A stretch of DNA of 64,000 nucleotides from Vibrio sp. CB1-14 (GTDB lineage: Bacteria; Pseudomonadota; Gammaproteobacteria; Enterobacterales; Vibrionaceae), in the NCBI RefSeq assembly GCF_040412085.2, contig NZ_CP115920.1:558001-622000 (forward strand), given 5' to 3'. A model generated the notes under the pieces. The model made no database searches. It saw only the letters and a program-made list of their open reading frames with translations, and was not told where the DNA came from. Positions 9,277-25,888 of this stretch are shown one piece after another (within the stretch, counting starts at the first letter, position 1; each line of letters starts with the position of its first letter). The position numbers and the translations under genes are program-made.

Positions 9277-9618
9277 TCTTTAAGCGTTTTCTTTCGAGAA
9301 TTCTTAAAAATGGTTACTTCATTACGAAGTGATTAGTTCTTTAAAAATTTGGAAAGCTGACGAATAACATTTGATTAATGTTATTCATTTAAAAGTTCTC
9401 AAATCCTATGTCTTTTAAAGATGTAGGTACCAACACACATTCAAGTGTTCTTGGAAGTGACGAAAGTCCACTTTTTGCCTCTGCTTTTTCTTAAAAAGCG
9501 GAAACAAAGAGTTATTTGAGTCCGGCAAAATCGAGTCTGCACATGTATAAAAATTGCAGACAACTTTGGTTGTTTAACGACAATCTCGAGGTTTCTTTGA
9601 AACTCTTTGGGGTTGTAT
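9277..9618 (+). other. 16S-23S spacer after tRNA-Glu
   Basis: This 342-base transcribed spacer carries a boxA-like sequence (TTCTTTAAAAATTTGG, from about 9337) and the sequences flanking 23S that form the processing stem. It is nearly the same as the spacer at 14837-15190, which differs by a short insertion in the middle. No gene is seen. Confidence 0.7.
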
Positions 9619-12502
<2,884 letters not shown>

Positions 12503-12627
12503 ACAACACCCAAAGGGTTTTGATTGGACTCAAAGCAAGAACAAATTGAATGTGTAGAGAACGCATTAACAGCTTTCCGGATTTATTGTTTTCAGATTTT
12601 CAGAAAATCTGAAGGCAAAACAGAATT

Positions 12628-12747
12628 TGCTTGGCGACCATAGCATTGTGGATCCACCTGATTTCCATGCCGAACTCAGAAGTGAAACGCAATAGCGCCG
12701 ATGGTAGTGTGGGGCTTCCCCATGTGAGAGTAGGACATCGCCAGGCT
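12628..12747 (+). rRNA. rrf: 5S ribosomal RNA, copy 1
   Basis: A 120-base gene from TGCTTGGCGACCATAGC to CATCGCCAGGCT with the conserved loop CCGAACTCAGAAGTGAAA. It differs from copy 2 at a few positions (GCATTGTGGATCC against GCGTTGTGGACCC, GGGGCTTCCCC against GGGGTTTCCCC). Confidence 0.97.
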
Positions 12748-13131
12748 CCTATTTATTTTCACTTTTTTGAAAAGTGAAGACAAAAGGTTCGCACTTGCTT
12801 ATTTAATAAGCAAGTCACCATAGAGTTCTAAAGTTTCTTAGAATTTTATGTTGACTTTCAAAGTGAGAAGCGTATTATACGCACCTCGCTGACGCACTAA
12901 GGTGTTGAAAGCAAAGCTCTTTAACAATATAAACCTATCAATCTGTGTGGGCACTCGTTGATGATAATCAAATTAGATACCTCGGTATCAAATTAGGTTT
13001 TCAATGAACTGAGTGACCAATCAAGTCGAAAGACTTGGCACAGTCAATTCATTATCGTTCTGTTGGAACGATAATAGCTTTAGATTACTTATGTAGTTTA
13101 AAGTCAGTATTCATTGAGCCGACAAAATCTT
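12748..13131 (+). promoter_or_regulatory. Inter-operon region between rrn 1 and rrn 2
   Basis: This 384-base region contains two perfect hairpins without good T tracts (12758-12778, TTCACTTTT/AAAAGTGAA; 12793-12815, ACTTGCTTATT/AATAAGCAAGT). It then has a strong promoter (12851-12878), a boxA (12916-12926) and the conserved leader with its 10-bp hairpin (13051-13075). Leader 2 lacks a ~20-base segment present in leader 1 near 7460-7490. The second operon can therefore be transcribed on its own. Confidence 0.75.
12851..12878 (+). promoter_or_regulatory. Promoter of the second rRNA operon
   Basis: TTGACT (12851-12856), a 16-base spacer and TATTAT (12873-12878) are followed by ACGCACCTCGC, a GC-rich discriminator. 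It lies 254 bases before 16S copy 2 and upstream of boxA. Confidence 0.75.
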
Positions 13132-14681
<1,550 letters not shown>

Positions 14682-14760
14682 TACGAATAGATTATTGCGA
14701 TGAGTGTTCACACAGATTGATTAGGTTTGTAAGTTAAGAGTAAGGAAACCTTTTCCAGAT

Positions 14761-14836
14761 GGGGCTATAGCTCAGCTGGGAGAGCGCTTCGCTGGCAGCG
14801 AAGAGGTCTGCGGTTCGATCCCGCATAGCTCCACCA
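14761..14836 (+). tRNA. tRNA-Ala (anticodon GGC) in the 16S-23S spacer
   Basis: A 76-base cloverleaf with encoded CCA. The anticodon is GGC in the arm CTTCGCTGGCAGCGAAG, and the acceptor arms GGGGCTA/TAGCTCC pair with one G-U. It replaces the tRNA-Glu of the first operon, a spacer difference common among Vibrio rrn copies. Confidence 0.96.
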
Positions 14837-15190
14837 TCTTTAAGTGTTTTCTCTCGAGAATATTTAGAAATGGTTACTTCATTTGAAGTGATTAGCTCTT
14901 TAACAATTTGGAAAGCTGACGAATAACATTTGATTAATGTTATTCATTTAAAAGTTCTCAAATCCTATGTCTTCCTCTTTTATTAGAGAAGGGATGTAGG
15001 TACCAACACACATTCAAGTGTTCTTGGAAGTGACGAAAGTCCACTTTTTGCCTCTGCTTTTTCTTAAAAAGCGGGAACAAAGAGTTATTTGAGTCCGGCA
15101 AAATCGAGTCTGCACATGTATAAAAATGCAGACAACTTTGGTTGTTTAACGACAATCTCGAGGTTTCTTTGAAACTCTTTGGGGTTGTAT
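14837..15190 (+). other. 16S-23S spacer after tRNA-Ala
   Basis: This 354-base transcribed spacer contains a boxA-like GCTCTTTAACAATTTGG near 14895 and 23S processing-stem sequences. Compared with the spacer of copy 1 it has an alternative short insert (CTTCCTCTTTTATTAGAGAA) around 14970-14990. No gene is seen. Confidence 0.7.
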
Positions 15191-18077
<2,887 letters not shown>

Positions 18078-18209
18078 ACAACACCCAAAGGGTTTTGATT
18101 GGACTCAAAGCAAGAACAAATTGAATGTGTATTAAGTAACTTTTAAAAAATCAGTTTTCCAGATTTATTGTTTTCAGATTTTCAGAAAATCTGAAGGCAA
18201 AACAGAATT

Positions 18210-18329
18210 TGCTTGGCGACCATAGCGTTGTGGACCCACCTGATTTCCATGCCGAACTCAGAAGTGAAACGCAATAGCGCCGATGGTAGTGTGGGGTTTC
18301 CCCATGTGAGAGTAGGACATCGCCAGGCT
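18210..18329 (+). rRNA. rrf: 5S ribosomal RNA, copy 2
   Basis: A 120-base gene with the same ends and conserved loops as copy 1 and a few base differences. It is followed by a small ACTTGC/GCAAGT hairpin and then tRNA-Asp. Confidence 0.97.
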
Positions 18330-18368
18330 TTGAATTTTGGACACTTGCAATAGCAAGTATGCCACTGC

Positions 18369-18445
18369 GGAGTGGTAGTTCAGTTGGTTAGAATACCGGC
18401 CTGTCACGCCGGGGGTCGCGGGTTCGAGTCCCGTCCACTCCGCCA
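18369..18445 (+). tRNA. tRNA-Asp (anticodon GTC), distal gene of rrn operon 2
   Basis: A 77-base cloverleaf with encoded CCA. The anticodon loop CTGTCAC gives GTC and the T arm GCGGGTTCGAGTCCCGT is canonical. It begins 39 bases after 5S copy 2 and ends before a strong terminator, so it is co-transcribed with the operon. Confidence 0.97.
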
Positions 18446-18454
18446 CTTATTAGA

Positions 18455-18484
18455 AAACCCGATGCGAAAGCATCGGGTTTTTTG
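18455..18484 (+). terminator. Intrinsic terminator of rrn operon 2
   Basis: AACCCGATGC-GAAA-GCATCGGGTT is a perfect 10-bp stem capped by a GAAA tetraloop and followed by TTTT. It ends the rrn/tRNA-Asp transcript. Confidence 0.92.
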
Positions 18485-18834
18485 CTATCTGTAATATACT
18501 AAACCTTAGACCAAGCTCGATACTAGGTAACCAATTACCTAGCCCTCACAGGACTTTGAGATATTAGCAAGGTGAGACTATCACTTTTGTTATTTCTTCG
18601 TGTCATACCATAGATATATTTCCCAGTTCTTCTCCGTTTCAGTTGTTTCAACACTCCATTCTACTGCCTTCAGCACCGACCGTTTGATTCAAATCTTTAA
18701 GAAGAAACTTATTTTATTTTGCAAATTTAATCGCTGTCATAGTTTTCGAAATCGTCGCTTTTAATGATAACGCTGTCATGTATCCTTCATTACAATGCAA
18801 CATTTCGTACGTTATCAGTATCTGAGCAAAAAAA
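18485..18834. other. Intergenic region upstream of the chemoreceptor
   Basis: This 350-base AT-rich stretch has no gene, RNA or clear repeat that I can recognise. It presumably contains the chemoreceptor promoter, but I found no pair of boxes good enough to call. Confidence 0.4.
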
Positions 18835-20457
18835 ATGAAGTTAAAAAATCAGACATATTTATTATCTCTAATTATCCTTGTTGCCGTCGTCGCTGTTGCG
18901 ATATCAGGCCTTTGGTCACTTCGTGTCGCTAGCGACAGTGACAATAAATCTCGAGTGACTGAGATTTTTACGAGTACTTATTCAACGATCGCTGAACTAG
19001 AAAAGTTAGCAATAGAAGGTACCCTCGCTGAATCAGAAGCTAAAGCAATTGCAACACGCATACTTAGGAACAATGTCTATAAGGACAATGAGTATGTGTA
19101 TGTCGCCGATGATCAGATGACCTTTATTGCTGCTCCTTTGGATCCTCAACTGCACGGTACAAGTTTCCACGATTTCAAAGATAGCAGCGGTCGCAGCGTC
19201 GCTGACATCATTTTGAGTAAGCTAGGTAATACGTCAGGCTCTCTCATTGAGTATCATTGGTCTCAGGCTCTGCCAGATGGCTCGGTAGAGGACAAACTGT
19301 CTATTGCTGAGCGTACACCTCACTGGAACTGGGTCGTAGGTACGGGGATTGGTTTTAATGAAGTGAACGAACGTTTCTGGTCAACCGCTAAGTGGCAGTT
19401 GTCATTCTGTTTGGTCATAATTGTTGCCATCGTCGGTCTTTTGCTGACTTCTCTAAATAGAATGACTTCTATCTTAGGTGGAGAGCCTTCGGATGTGCTT
19501 AAAGCCGTTCGAGATGTTGCAGATGGTAAGTTAAAGACAAACTTTAAGCATAAAGCTATTGAAGGCAGTATTTATCATTCAGTGCAGACCATGAACCTCT
19601 CACTTGCTTCATTGCTGTCTAGTATCGAGAAGGTAACTGCCTCTATTACGTCTCAGCTTTCAGATGCTGATTCTCGTTCTTCGGTTATAGCGACACTTAC
19701 ATCAACTCAACAACAAAGCACAGAGATGATTGCTACGGCGATGACGGAAATGGCGTCCTCTGCTTCTCATGTGGCTCAATCGGCGACTGATGCGGCGCAA
19801 AGTACGGATGAAGCAGATAAACAGAGCCAGCAAGTGAGCCAGCTTATTCTGGCGACAGTATCGAATATCGAAGGTCTAGCTACCCAGCTGGAGGGAGCGA
19901 GTACCGCAGTCTCAGAACTCGATAGTGATGTGCATAATATCGCGCGCGTTCTTGATGTTATTGGCGATATTGCAGAGCAAACGAACCTTCTTGCATTGAA
20001 TGCCGCAATAGAAGCTGCACGTGCGGGCGAACAAGGAAGAGGCTTTGCAGTGGTGGCTGATGAAGTACGTAATCTAGCAGGCCGCACTCAGCAAAGTACT
20101 AAAGAGATCCAAGAGATGATAGGTAACTTACAATCTGGCTCTCAAAATGCGATTCAGAGCATCTTACTTTGTGCTGAAACAAGTCAAGCGACAGTATCGG
20201 AATCTCAAACCGCCTCACAAGCACTACAAGAGGTGGTATTGAGTCTCGAAGCCATCACTGAGAAAAGCCAACAGATCGCGACAGCTGCTGCTGAGCAAAC
20301 AGAAGTGAGTGATGATATCTCCCAACGCATTAATATGATTGAACACAGTGGCAGCGAATTAAGAGGTGTTGTCGACGAAACTAAGCGTGCCACGCAAACA
20401 TTGAACCAGCTTTCTGAAGACCTAAGTTCGAAAGTCTCTCGTTTTGAAGTGGCTTAA
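18835..20457 (+). CDS. Methyl-accepting chemotaxis protein with a single-Cache sensor domain
   Basis: This 540-residue inner-membrane chemoreceptor has TM1 at about residues 8-28, a periplasmic single-Cache (sCache_2-like) region at ~35-185 ([25 protein letters not shown]), TM2 at ~189-210 and a short HAMP-like linker. The cytoplasmic signalling hairpin centres on [20 protein letters not shown] and [12 protein letters not shown], the highly conserved CheA/CheW contact tip. sCache_2 receptors often sense small organic acids, but the ligand here is unknown. There is no C-terminal CheR-tethering pentapeptide (it ends SRFEVA). It stands alone between the rrn block and a tRNA array. Confidence 0.9.
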   Translation: MKLKNQTYLLSLIILVAVVAVAISGLWSLRVASDSDNKSRVTEIFTSTYSTIAELEKLAIEGTLAESEAKAIATRILRNNVYKDNEYVYVADDQMTFIAAPLDPQLHGTSFHDFKDSSGRSVADIILSKLGNTSGSLIEYHWSQALPDGSVEDKLSIAERTPHWNWVVGTGIGFNEVNERFWSTAKWQLSFCLVIIVAIVGLLLTSLNRMTSILGGEPSDVLKAVRDVADGKLKTNFKHKAIEGSIYHSVQTMNLSLASLLSSIEKVTASITSQLSDADSRSSVIATLTSTQQQSTEMIATAMTEMASSASHVAQSATDAAQSTDEADKQSQQVSQLILATVSNIEGLATQLEGASTAVSELDSDVHNIARVLDVIGDIAEQTNLLALNAAIEAARAGEQGRGFAVVADEVRNLAGRTQQSTKEIQEMIGNLQSGSQNAIQSILLCAETSQATVSESQTASQALQEVVLSLEAITEKSQQIATAAAEQTEVSDDISQRINMIEHSGSELRGVVDETKRATQTLNQLSEDLSSKVSRFEVA

Positions 20458-20649
20458 CACAAAATAAGGTCTGCTGTAGGCGTTAAAATTGATACTTTTT
20501 TGGTGCTTGGGAACTGTCTCAAGTCCAGTAATAACGTGGTCTACAATTGTCTGATCCACTGCTAGGGCTTGTTTTTGAGCACCAAATGAATAAAAATAGA
20601 ACGCTAAGTATATAAAAGCAACAAACGATATTTTTTTTGCAATTTAGTG

Positions 20650-20678
20650 TTGACCTAAAGGCTGAAAAACCGTTTAAT
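20650..20678 (+). promoter_or_regulatory. Promoter of the first tRNA array
   Basis: TTGACC (20650-20655), a 17-base spacer and TTTAAT (20673-20678) precede tRNA-Phe by 10 bases and are followed by a C-rich discriminator. The promoter at 34646-34674 before the second array has the same layout (TTGAC-, 17 bases, CCGTTTAATA). Confidence 0.7.
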
Positions 20679-20688
20679 ACACCTCGTC

Positions 20689-20764
20689 GCCCGGATAGCT
20701 CAGTCGGTAGAGCAGAGGATTGAAAATCCTCGTGTCGGTGGTTCGATTCCGCCTCCGGGCACCA
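20689..20764 (+). tRNA. tRNA-Phe (anticodon GAA)
   Basis: A 76-base cloverleaf with CCA. The anticodon arm GAGGA-TTGAAAA-TCCTC gives GAA, and the acceptor GCCCGGA/TCCGGGC is perfectly paired. It is identical to the tRNA-Phe at 34686-34761. Confidence 0.97.
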
Positions 20765-20821
20765 CAATTTAGATTGTTGGTGCTAAGACAATTAGTACGA
20801 GCAATAACAAAATAAAGTGTC

Positions 20822-20897
<76 letters not shown>

Positions 20898-20916
20898 TTT
20901 ATTTACGTAAAGTAAT

Positions 20917-20992
20917 TCCCCCTTAGTTCAGTTGGTAGAACGGCGGACTGTTAATCCGTATGTCGCAGGTTCGAGTCCCGCAGGGGGAGCCA
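20917..20992 (+). tRNA. tRNA-Asn (anticodon GTT)
   Basis: A 76-base cloverleaf with CCA. The anticodon arm GCGGA-CTGTTAA-TCCGT gives GTT and the acceptor arms TCCCCCT/AGGGGGA pair. It is repeated at 21119 and 35029. Confidence 0.97.
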
Positions 20993-21024
20993 CTTTTAAA
21001 AGTAAGCGAAAGCTTGCTTTAAGT

Positions 21025-21100
<76 letters not shown>

Positions 21101-21118
21101 CTTTATTGCGAAAGCAAT

Positions 21119-21194
21119 TCCCCCTTAGTTCAGTTGGTAGAACGGCGGACTGTTAATCCGTATGTCGCAGGTTCGAGTCCCGCAGGGGGAGCCA
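21119..21194 (+). tRNA. tRNA-Asn (anticodon GTT), duplicate
   Basis: It is identical to the tRNA-Asn at 20917-20992. It is the last gene of the array, followed 6 bases later by a strong hairpin terminator. Confidence 0.97.
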
Positions 21195-21200
21195 CATTTA

Positions 21201-21233
21201 AAAAGGCCGTATCGAAAGATACGGCCTTTTTGC
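21201..21233. terminator. Bidirectional terminator between the tRNA array and pilU
   Basis: AAAAGGCCGTATC-GAAA-GATACGGCCTTTTT has an 11-13 bp stem with a GAAA loop, a T run on the plus strand and an A run on the left. It can end both the tRNA transcript and the convergent pilU transcript, whose stop is at 21236. Confidence 0.9.
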
Positions 21234-21235
21234 AT

Positions 21236-22345
21236 CTAGCTCATATCTATTTTAATACCAGTTAATCGACCCTGTTGTTTAGAGTCGCTCGCTTGAAGCT
21301 TTAGCATCAGTCGTAGGTCGTTTGGTGAGTCTGCACTGTGAAGAGCATCGCTTTGATTGATTTTATTTGCCATAACAAGATCATATAGGGCTTGGTCGAA
21401 GGTTTGCATTCCGACTTCCTTGCTTTTGCTCATCGCTGTTTTGATTTCGTGGAGGTCCCCCTTGCGTATGAGTTCTGCCACCCTCGGACTGTTCAGTAAA
21501 ACTTCGAATACCCCATGTCTACCGCGACCATTTTTGTCCCGTATGAGTTGCTGGGCGACAATGCCTCTTAAGTTGGTTGAGAGATCAAACAGAAATTGCT
21601 CTTTGCGCTCTTTGGGTACTAGATGAAGTATTCTTTCCAATGCTTGGTTGGCGTTATTAGCATGAAGAGTCGCCATACAAAGGTGGCCTGTTTCTGCGAA
21701 TGCCATCGCATATTCCATGGTTGAGCGCGTGCGAATTTCACCAATTAGGATCATATCAGGTGCTTGCCTCAGCGAATTCTTCAAGGCGACGTCGTAGCTT
21801 TCAGTGTCTAAACCGACTTCTCTCTGGGTAACAATGCATTTGTGGTGCTCATGAACAAACTCAATGGGATCTTCAACCGTTAGGATATGTCCACTTCGAT
21901 TGTAGTTGCGATAACCTGTCATCGCAGCCATCGTGGTTGATTTTCCAGAACCGGTTGCACCAACAACAAGTACCAGCCCACGTTTCGCGATCGCTAAGTC
22001 TTGGAGAACATCCGGTAGTGCTAGCTCTTCAAAGCTAGGTATTTTGGTTTCGATGCGGCGTATTACCGCACCAGGGAGCTCTCGTTGAAAAAAGGCACTG
22101 ACGCGAAAGCGGCCAATCGCTTTTACGATCGCGAAGTTTGCCTCTTTGGACGCGAGATAATCTTGTCGAAGATTAGTATCCATGACGGCGTTTAATAGTT
22201 CGTGAATCGCTCGTTCGGTAAGCGTTTCTCCCCGGGATTTTAGCTCCCCGTCGACACGATAAAGAACAGGTGCCCCAACCGTTAGATAGAGATCGGAAGC
22301 TTTGAGCTCTAGCATGTGATTTAGAACGTCATCAATGATTATCAT
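21236..22345 (-). CDS. pilU: Type IV pilus retraction ATPase accessory protein PilU
   Basis: This 369-residue hexameric ATPase of the PilT/PilU family is cytoplasmic at the inner-membrane pilus base. It has Walker A GATGSGKS at 129-136, Asp-box/Walker B LIGEIRTRST, and the His-box GHLCMATLHA. PilU works with PilT to give force during retraction and cannot normally act alone. The gene follows pilT by 9 bases on the same strand, so they form one transcript. The C-terminal tail beyond the ATPase domain distinguishes it from PilT. Confidence 0.93.
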   Translation of the reverse strand: MIIIDDVLNHMLELKASDLYLTVGAPVLYRVDGELKSRGETLTERAIHELLNAVMDTNLRQDYLASKEANFAIVKAIGRFRVSAFFQRELPGAVIRRIETKIPSFEELALPDVLQDLAIAKRGLVLVVGATGSGKSTTMAAMTGYRNYNRSGHILTVEDPIEFVHEHHKCIVTQREVGLDTESYDVALKNSLRQAPDMILIGEIRTRSTMEYAMAFAETGHLCMATLHANNANQALERILHLVPKERKEQFLFDLSTNLRGIVAQQLIRDKNGRGRHGVFEVLLNSPRVAELIRKGDLHEIKTAMSKSKEVGMQTFDQALYDLVMANKINQSDALHSADSPNDLRLMLKLQASDSKQQGRLTGIKIDMS

Positions 22346-22354
22346 GGTGCTTCC

Positions 22355-23395
22355 TTACTGAAACAGATTGTCATTTTGAACCACTTTCTTACCGATCTCT
22401 TCAATATCGATTAGGCCTTGAGAAAGAAGCTGCCTTGCGTGCTGCTCCATGGTTTGCATTCCATTCGCAGCTCCAGTCTGAATAACCGAAAACATTTGAG
22501 CCACCTTGTCTTCTCTGATGAGGTTACGTATCGCTGGGGTACCAACCATGATTTCATGACACGCAACTCGGCCACCCCCTAGGCGCTTAAGTAGTGTTTG
22601 TGCAATGACGGCTCGCAGTGACTCAGAGAGCATAGAGCGAACCATGTCTTTATCTTGGCCAGAAAACACATCAACTATCCTATCTACAGACTTAGCCGCA
22701 GAGTTGGTGTGCATAGTGGCAAACACTAAGTGCCCGGTTTCAGCCGCTGTCAACGCAAGGCTAATGGTCTCTTGGTCGCGAAGCTCGCCGACAAGAATAA
22801 TATCGGGGTCTTCCCTCAGAGCAGAGCGAAGCGCGGATTTAAAGCTATGAGTATCCCGGTGCACTTCTCGTTGATTTACCAGGCACTTTTTGTTTTTATG
22901 AATAAATTCGATAGGATCTTCAATGGTCAAGATGTGCTTGTTCTGATGTTCGTTGATGTGATTGACCATAGCTGCGAGTGTGGTGGATTTACCTGAGCCA
23001 GTTGGCCCGGTTACCAGTACTAGTCCATTCTCGAGGTTCGCAAGCTCGGCAAACTTGCTCGGTGCACCAATACTGTCGAGTGTCGGTATTTCGGTCGGGA
23101 TAGTTCGAAACACGGCTGAGCAGCCGCGTGATTGATTAAACGCATTGGCGCGAAAGCGGCCGATATTGGGTAGCTCAAACGAAAAGTCAATTTCTAAATG
23201 CTCTTGGTACTCGTTGCGCTGCTTGTCATTCATGATATCAAAGATGAGTTTATGAACTTCAGAATGCTCTAACGCCGGGATGCCCAGTTTTCTCACTTCT
23301 CCATCGATGCGTATCATGGGGGAAACCCCTGCAGAAAGGTGTAGATCTGATGCATTATGTTTTACACTGAAGTCTAGTAACTCGGTGATATCCAT
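22355..23395 (-). CDS. pilT: Type IV pilus twitching motility / retraction ATPase PilT
   Basis: This 346-residue hexameric ATPase depolymerises type IV pili, driving twitching, surface attachment and DNA uptake. Walker A GPTGSGKS lies at 130-137, with Asp-box/Walker B LVGELRDQET and His-box GHLVFATMHT downstream. The family AIRNLIRE motif near residue 289 is present. It begins 25 bases from the divergent yggS start, the pilT-yggS layout usual in gamma-proteobacteria. The retraction genes are ~27 kb from pilABCD in this window. Confidence 0.95.
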   Translation of the reverse strand: MDITELLDFSVKHNASDLHLSAGVSPMIRIDGEVRKLGIPALEHSEVHKLIFDIMNDKQRNEYQEHLEIDFSFELPNIGRFRANAFNQSRGCSAVFRTIPTEIPTLDSIGAPSKFAELANLENGLVLVTGPTGSGKSTTLAAMVNHINEHQNKHILTIEDPIEFIHKNKKCLVNQREVHRDTHSFKSALRSALREDPDIILVGELRDQETISLALTAAETGHLVFATMHTNSAAKSVDRIVDVFSGQDKDMVRSMLSESLRAVIAQTLLKRLGGGRVACHEIMVGTPAIRNLIREDKVAQMFSVIQTGAANGMQTMEQHARQLLSQGLIDIEEIGKKVVQNDNLFQ

Positions 23396-23420
23396 TCATT
23401 TTCCTTTTGACTTTAAATCT

Positions 23421-24131
23421 ATGACTAGCATTCAGAACAATATACAACTAATTAACTCGCAAATTGCGGCTACAGAGCAAAACTGCGGGAGAGTGCAAGG
23501 TGAGGTGCAACTGCTCGCGGTAAGTAAAACTAAGCCTGTGGAAGCGATTCTAGAAGCCTGTGAAGCTGGGCATCGCATGTTTGGTGAAAACTACGTGCAA
23601 GAGGGTGTTGCTAAAGTAGCGTTATTCAGAGAGCAGCATCCAGAGCTAGATATCGAATGGCACTTTATTGGCCCAATTCAATCGAATAAGACCCGACCAG
23701 TCGCTGAGCACTTTGATTGGGTACATACCATCAATAGAGATAAAATTGCTCAGCGCCTGAATGAACAAAGGCCTGCAGACATGCCGCCACTTCAAGTACT
23801 CATCCAGGTGAATACCAGTGGTGAAGCAAGCAAGTCTGGCGTTGATGATGAGCAGGTGTTTGAGCTTGCCCAGTTGATATCCGAGCTTCCCAACCTCACG
23901 TTAAGAGGAGTGATGTCCATTCCTGAAAACGTTAGTGACTATCAATCTCAGCTTGTTGCCTTTAAAGCTCTAGCAAAACTGAAAAATGCACTGGCAGAAC
24001 GCTATCCGCAGGTTGATACGTTATCGATGGGAATGAGCGGAGATATGCAAGCGGCGATTGAAGCGGGCAGTACCATAGTACGTATCGGCACTGCAATATT
24101 CGGCGCAAGAGATTACAGTAACAAAGCATAG
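23421..24131 (+). CDS. yggS: YggS family pyridoxal-phosphate homeostasis protein
   Basis: This 236-residue alanine-racemase-fold protein binds PLP and buffers vitamin B6 and amino-acid pools. It is monomeric and has no clear catalytic reaction. LLAVSKTKP places the Schiff-base Lys at residue 36, and HFIGPIQSNK and GMSGDMQAAIEAG (phosphate binding) are conserved. I chose the ATG at 23421, not the open-frame start at 23280, which would overlap pilT by 116 bases; the protein then starts MTSIQNN at normal length. It heads the yggS-proC-yggT-yggU-rdgB-hemW run. Confidence 0.93.
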   Translation: MTSIQNNIQLINSQIAATEQNCGRVQGEVQLLAVSKTKPVEAILEACEAGHRMFGENYVQEGVAKVALFREQHPELDIEWHFIGPIQSNKTRPVAEHFDWVHTINRDKIAQRLNEQRPADMPPLQVLIQVNTSGEASKSGVDDEQVFELAQLISELPNLTLRGVMSIPENVSDYQSQLVAFKALAKLKNALAERYPQVDTLSMGMSGDMQAAIEAGSTIVRIGTAIFGARDYSNKA

Positions 24132-24169
24132 GCAGCATCTAGCTTAGCTTTCATTTTAGGATTAGTTTC

Positions 24170-24988
24170 ATGGAACAAAGAAAAGTCGCCTTTATCGGAG
24201 CGGGCAATATGACGCGCTCGATAGTTGCAGGCCTGGTCGCTAGTGGATACGAGCCAAGCAAAATCATTGCTACCAACCGCAGTGAAGAGAAGCTTACTGC
24301 ATTGCAACAAGATTATGGTGTACGGGTAACCACAGACAATGTTGCTGCGGCTCAGCAAGCTGATGTTGTCGTCATGGCGGTAAAGCCTCAATTAATGGAA
24401 GAGGTGACAAAACCGCTTCAAGCCGTCGATTTTAGTAATAAGTTGGTTGTCTCAATTGCTGCGGGAATTAACATTGCGAGAATGCAGCAAATGTTTGCAT
24501 GTGAGTTAAACCTCATTCGCGTTATGCCAAATACACCATCACTGGTTGGTGAGGGCATGAGTGGCCTGTTTGCTTCCCAAGAGACGCCTGAGGCTGATAA
24601 ACAGTTTGCTAGTGAATTAATGCAAGCTGTCGGTAAGGTATGTTGGGTTGAGCAAGAAGCAGGTATCAATGATGTGATTGCAGGCGCTGGCAGCGCACCT
24701 GCTTATTTCTTCTTGTTTATGGAAGCGATTCAGCAGCAAGCAATAGCAAGTGGTTTTGATACGGAAACCGCTCGTTTGTTGGTTCAGCAAACAGCATTAG
24801 GAGCCGCAACTATGGTGGCTGCTAACCCAGAGACCGATCTTGCGACATTGCGTCAGCAAGTGACTTCTAAAGGTGGAACGACTGCAGAAGCGGTACGCAC
24901 CTTTGAAGAAAGCGATATTCGTGGCATTGTAGCCAAAGCGATGCAGGCGGCAGTGGCGCGTGCAGAAGAAATGGAAAAACTGTTCTAA
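24170..24988 (+). CDS. proC: Pyrroline-5-carboxylate reductase
   Basis: This 272-residue enzyme catalyses the last step of proline synthesis, NAD(P)H-dependent reduction of 1-pyrroline-5-carboxylate. The Rossmann motif FIGAGNMTRSI is N-terminal, NTPSLVGEGM and the helix-rich dimerisation region DVIAGAGSAPAY follow, and TSKGGTTAEAV near residue 240 is the family signature. It lies 38 bases after yggS, its usual genomic partner. Confidence 0.95.
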   Translation: MEQRKVAFIGAGNMTRSIVAGLVASGYEPSKIIATNRSEEKLTALQQDYGVRVTTDNVAAAQQADVVVMAVKPQLMEEVTKPLQAVDFSNKLVVSIAAGINIARMQQMFACELNLIRVMPNTPSLVGEGMSGLFASQETPEADKQFASELMQAVGKVCWVEQEAGINDVIAGAGSAPAYFFLFMEAIQQQAIASGFDTETARLLVQQTALGAATMVAANPETDLATLRQQVTSKGGTTAEAVRTFEESDIRGIVAKAMQAAVARAEEMEKLF

Positions 24989-25019
24989 TCCCACTAATGA
25001 TTATTCGTAAGGGTTTTAT

Positions 25020-25577
25020 ATGAATTCAATGAGTTTTTTAGTTTCGACCTTGTTTGATCTTTACATCATGGTCGTTATTTTACGTATTTGGCTGCAGGCT
25101 GCGCGAGCGGATTTTTACAACCCGTTCTCTCAGTTTATCGTCAAGGCAACGCAACCTGTGGTCGCGCCATTGCGTCGTGTTATCCCATCGATCGGCAGTC
25201 TCGATATGGCTACGCTACTATTTGCGTATTTGCTCTGTGTCGGTAAGTATGTGACGCTGGTTCTGATTGCCTCTGGTGGTAACTTCAGCTTTGGTGTTGA
25301 TTTCCTATTTTTGGGGCTGTTATCTCTTATTAAAGCTGCTGGCGGCCTGCTATTCTGGGTGTTGTTGCTTCGCGCGATTCTGAGTTGGGTTAGCCAAGGC
25401 CGCAGTCCAATTGAATATGTGTTCCATCAACTGACTGAGCCAATGCTCGCGCCAATTCGTCGCATTATCCCTGCAATGGGCGGCTTTGATCTGAGCGTAT
25501 TAGTGCTGTTTATCGTACTGCAATTTGCCAACATGCTTATGGGTGATGTCATCGGGCCAGTCTGGTTCCGACTATAA
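25020..25577 (+). CDS. yggT: YggT family integral membrane protein
   Basis: This 185-residue inner-membrane protein has two tandem YGGT modules, each with hydrophobic helices around P-[LM]-[LA]-x-P-[LI]-R-R-[VI]-I-P ([11 protein letters not shown] and [11 protein letters not shown]). The family is linked to osmotic or ion tolerance and cell-division-related membrane organisation, but the biochemical role is not settled. It follows proC and shares a base of its stop with the yggU start (TAATG), implying translational coupling. Confidence 0.9.
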   Translation: MNSMSFLVSTLFDLYIMVVILRIWLQAARADFYNPFSQFIVKATQPVVAPLRRVIPSIGSLDMATLLFAYLLCVGKYVTLVLIASGGNFSFGVDFLFLGLLSLIKAAGGLLFWVLLLRAILSWVSQGRSPIEYVFHQLTEPMLAPIRRIIPAMGGFDLSVLVLFIVLQFANMLMGDVIGPVWFRL

Positions 25578-25864
25578 TGTCAGCCGCTACTTTAGTGGGC
25601 GATGACCTAGTGTTAGGTATCTACGTACAACCTAAGGCAAGCCGAGATAAGTTGGTGGGAGAGCATGGCGATGAGTTTAAAGTCGCCATAACCGCCCCTC
25701 CCATTGATGGCAAAGCCAATGCACACTTAAGTAAATACTTGGCCAAGCAATTTAAAGTGGCGAAAAGCCAAGTGTTGATAGAAAAGGGCGAACTCGGTCG
25801 CCATAAACAAATCAGGATAATTGCGCCCTCGCAAATACCCAAGGAATTCCAAGCCCTCTTATGA
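25577..25864 (+). CDS. yggU: DUF167 / YggU family protein
   Basis: This 95-residue small basic alpha/beta protein carries the DUF167 signature [19 protein letters not shown] and a [12 protein letters not shown] tail. Structures are known in the family but the function is not. The ATG overlaps the yggT stop by one base. Size and neighbours match the conserved yggT-yggU pair. Confidence 0.9.
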   Translation: MSAATLVGDDLVLGIYVQPKASRDKLVGEHGDEFKVAITAPPIDGKANAHLSKYLAKQFKVAKSQVLIEKGELGRHKQIRIIAPSQIPKEFQALL

Positions 25865-25888
25865 GGGCTTTTTACAAGGAGATAACGG

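Noticed and set aside
18258..18446. Minus-strand frame beginning MAEWTGLEPATPG
   Set aside because: It is antisense to tRNA-Asp and 5S rRNA and recurs as an artefact in many genomes.
20519..20767. Minus-strand frame beginning MWCPEAESNHRHEDF (and the same at 34576-34764)
   Set aside because: It is antisense to tRNA-Phe and its promoter; this peptide is a known annotation artefact of tRNA genes.
23280..23420. Longer yggS reading frame
   Set aside because: It overlaps the divergent pilT gene; the ATG at 23421 gives the normal family length and places the PLP lysine at residue 36.
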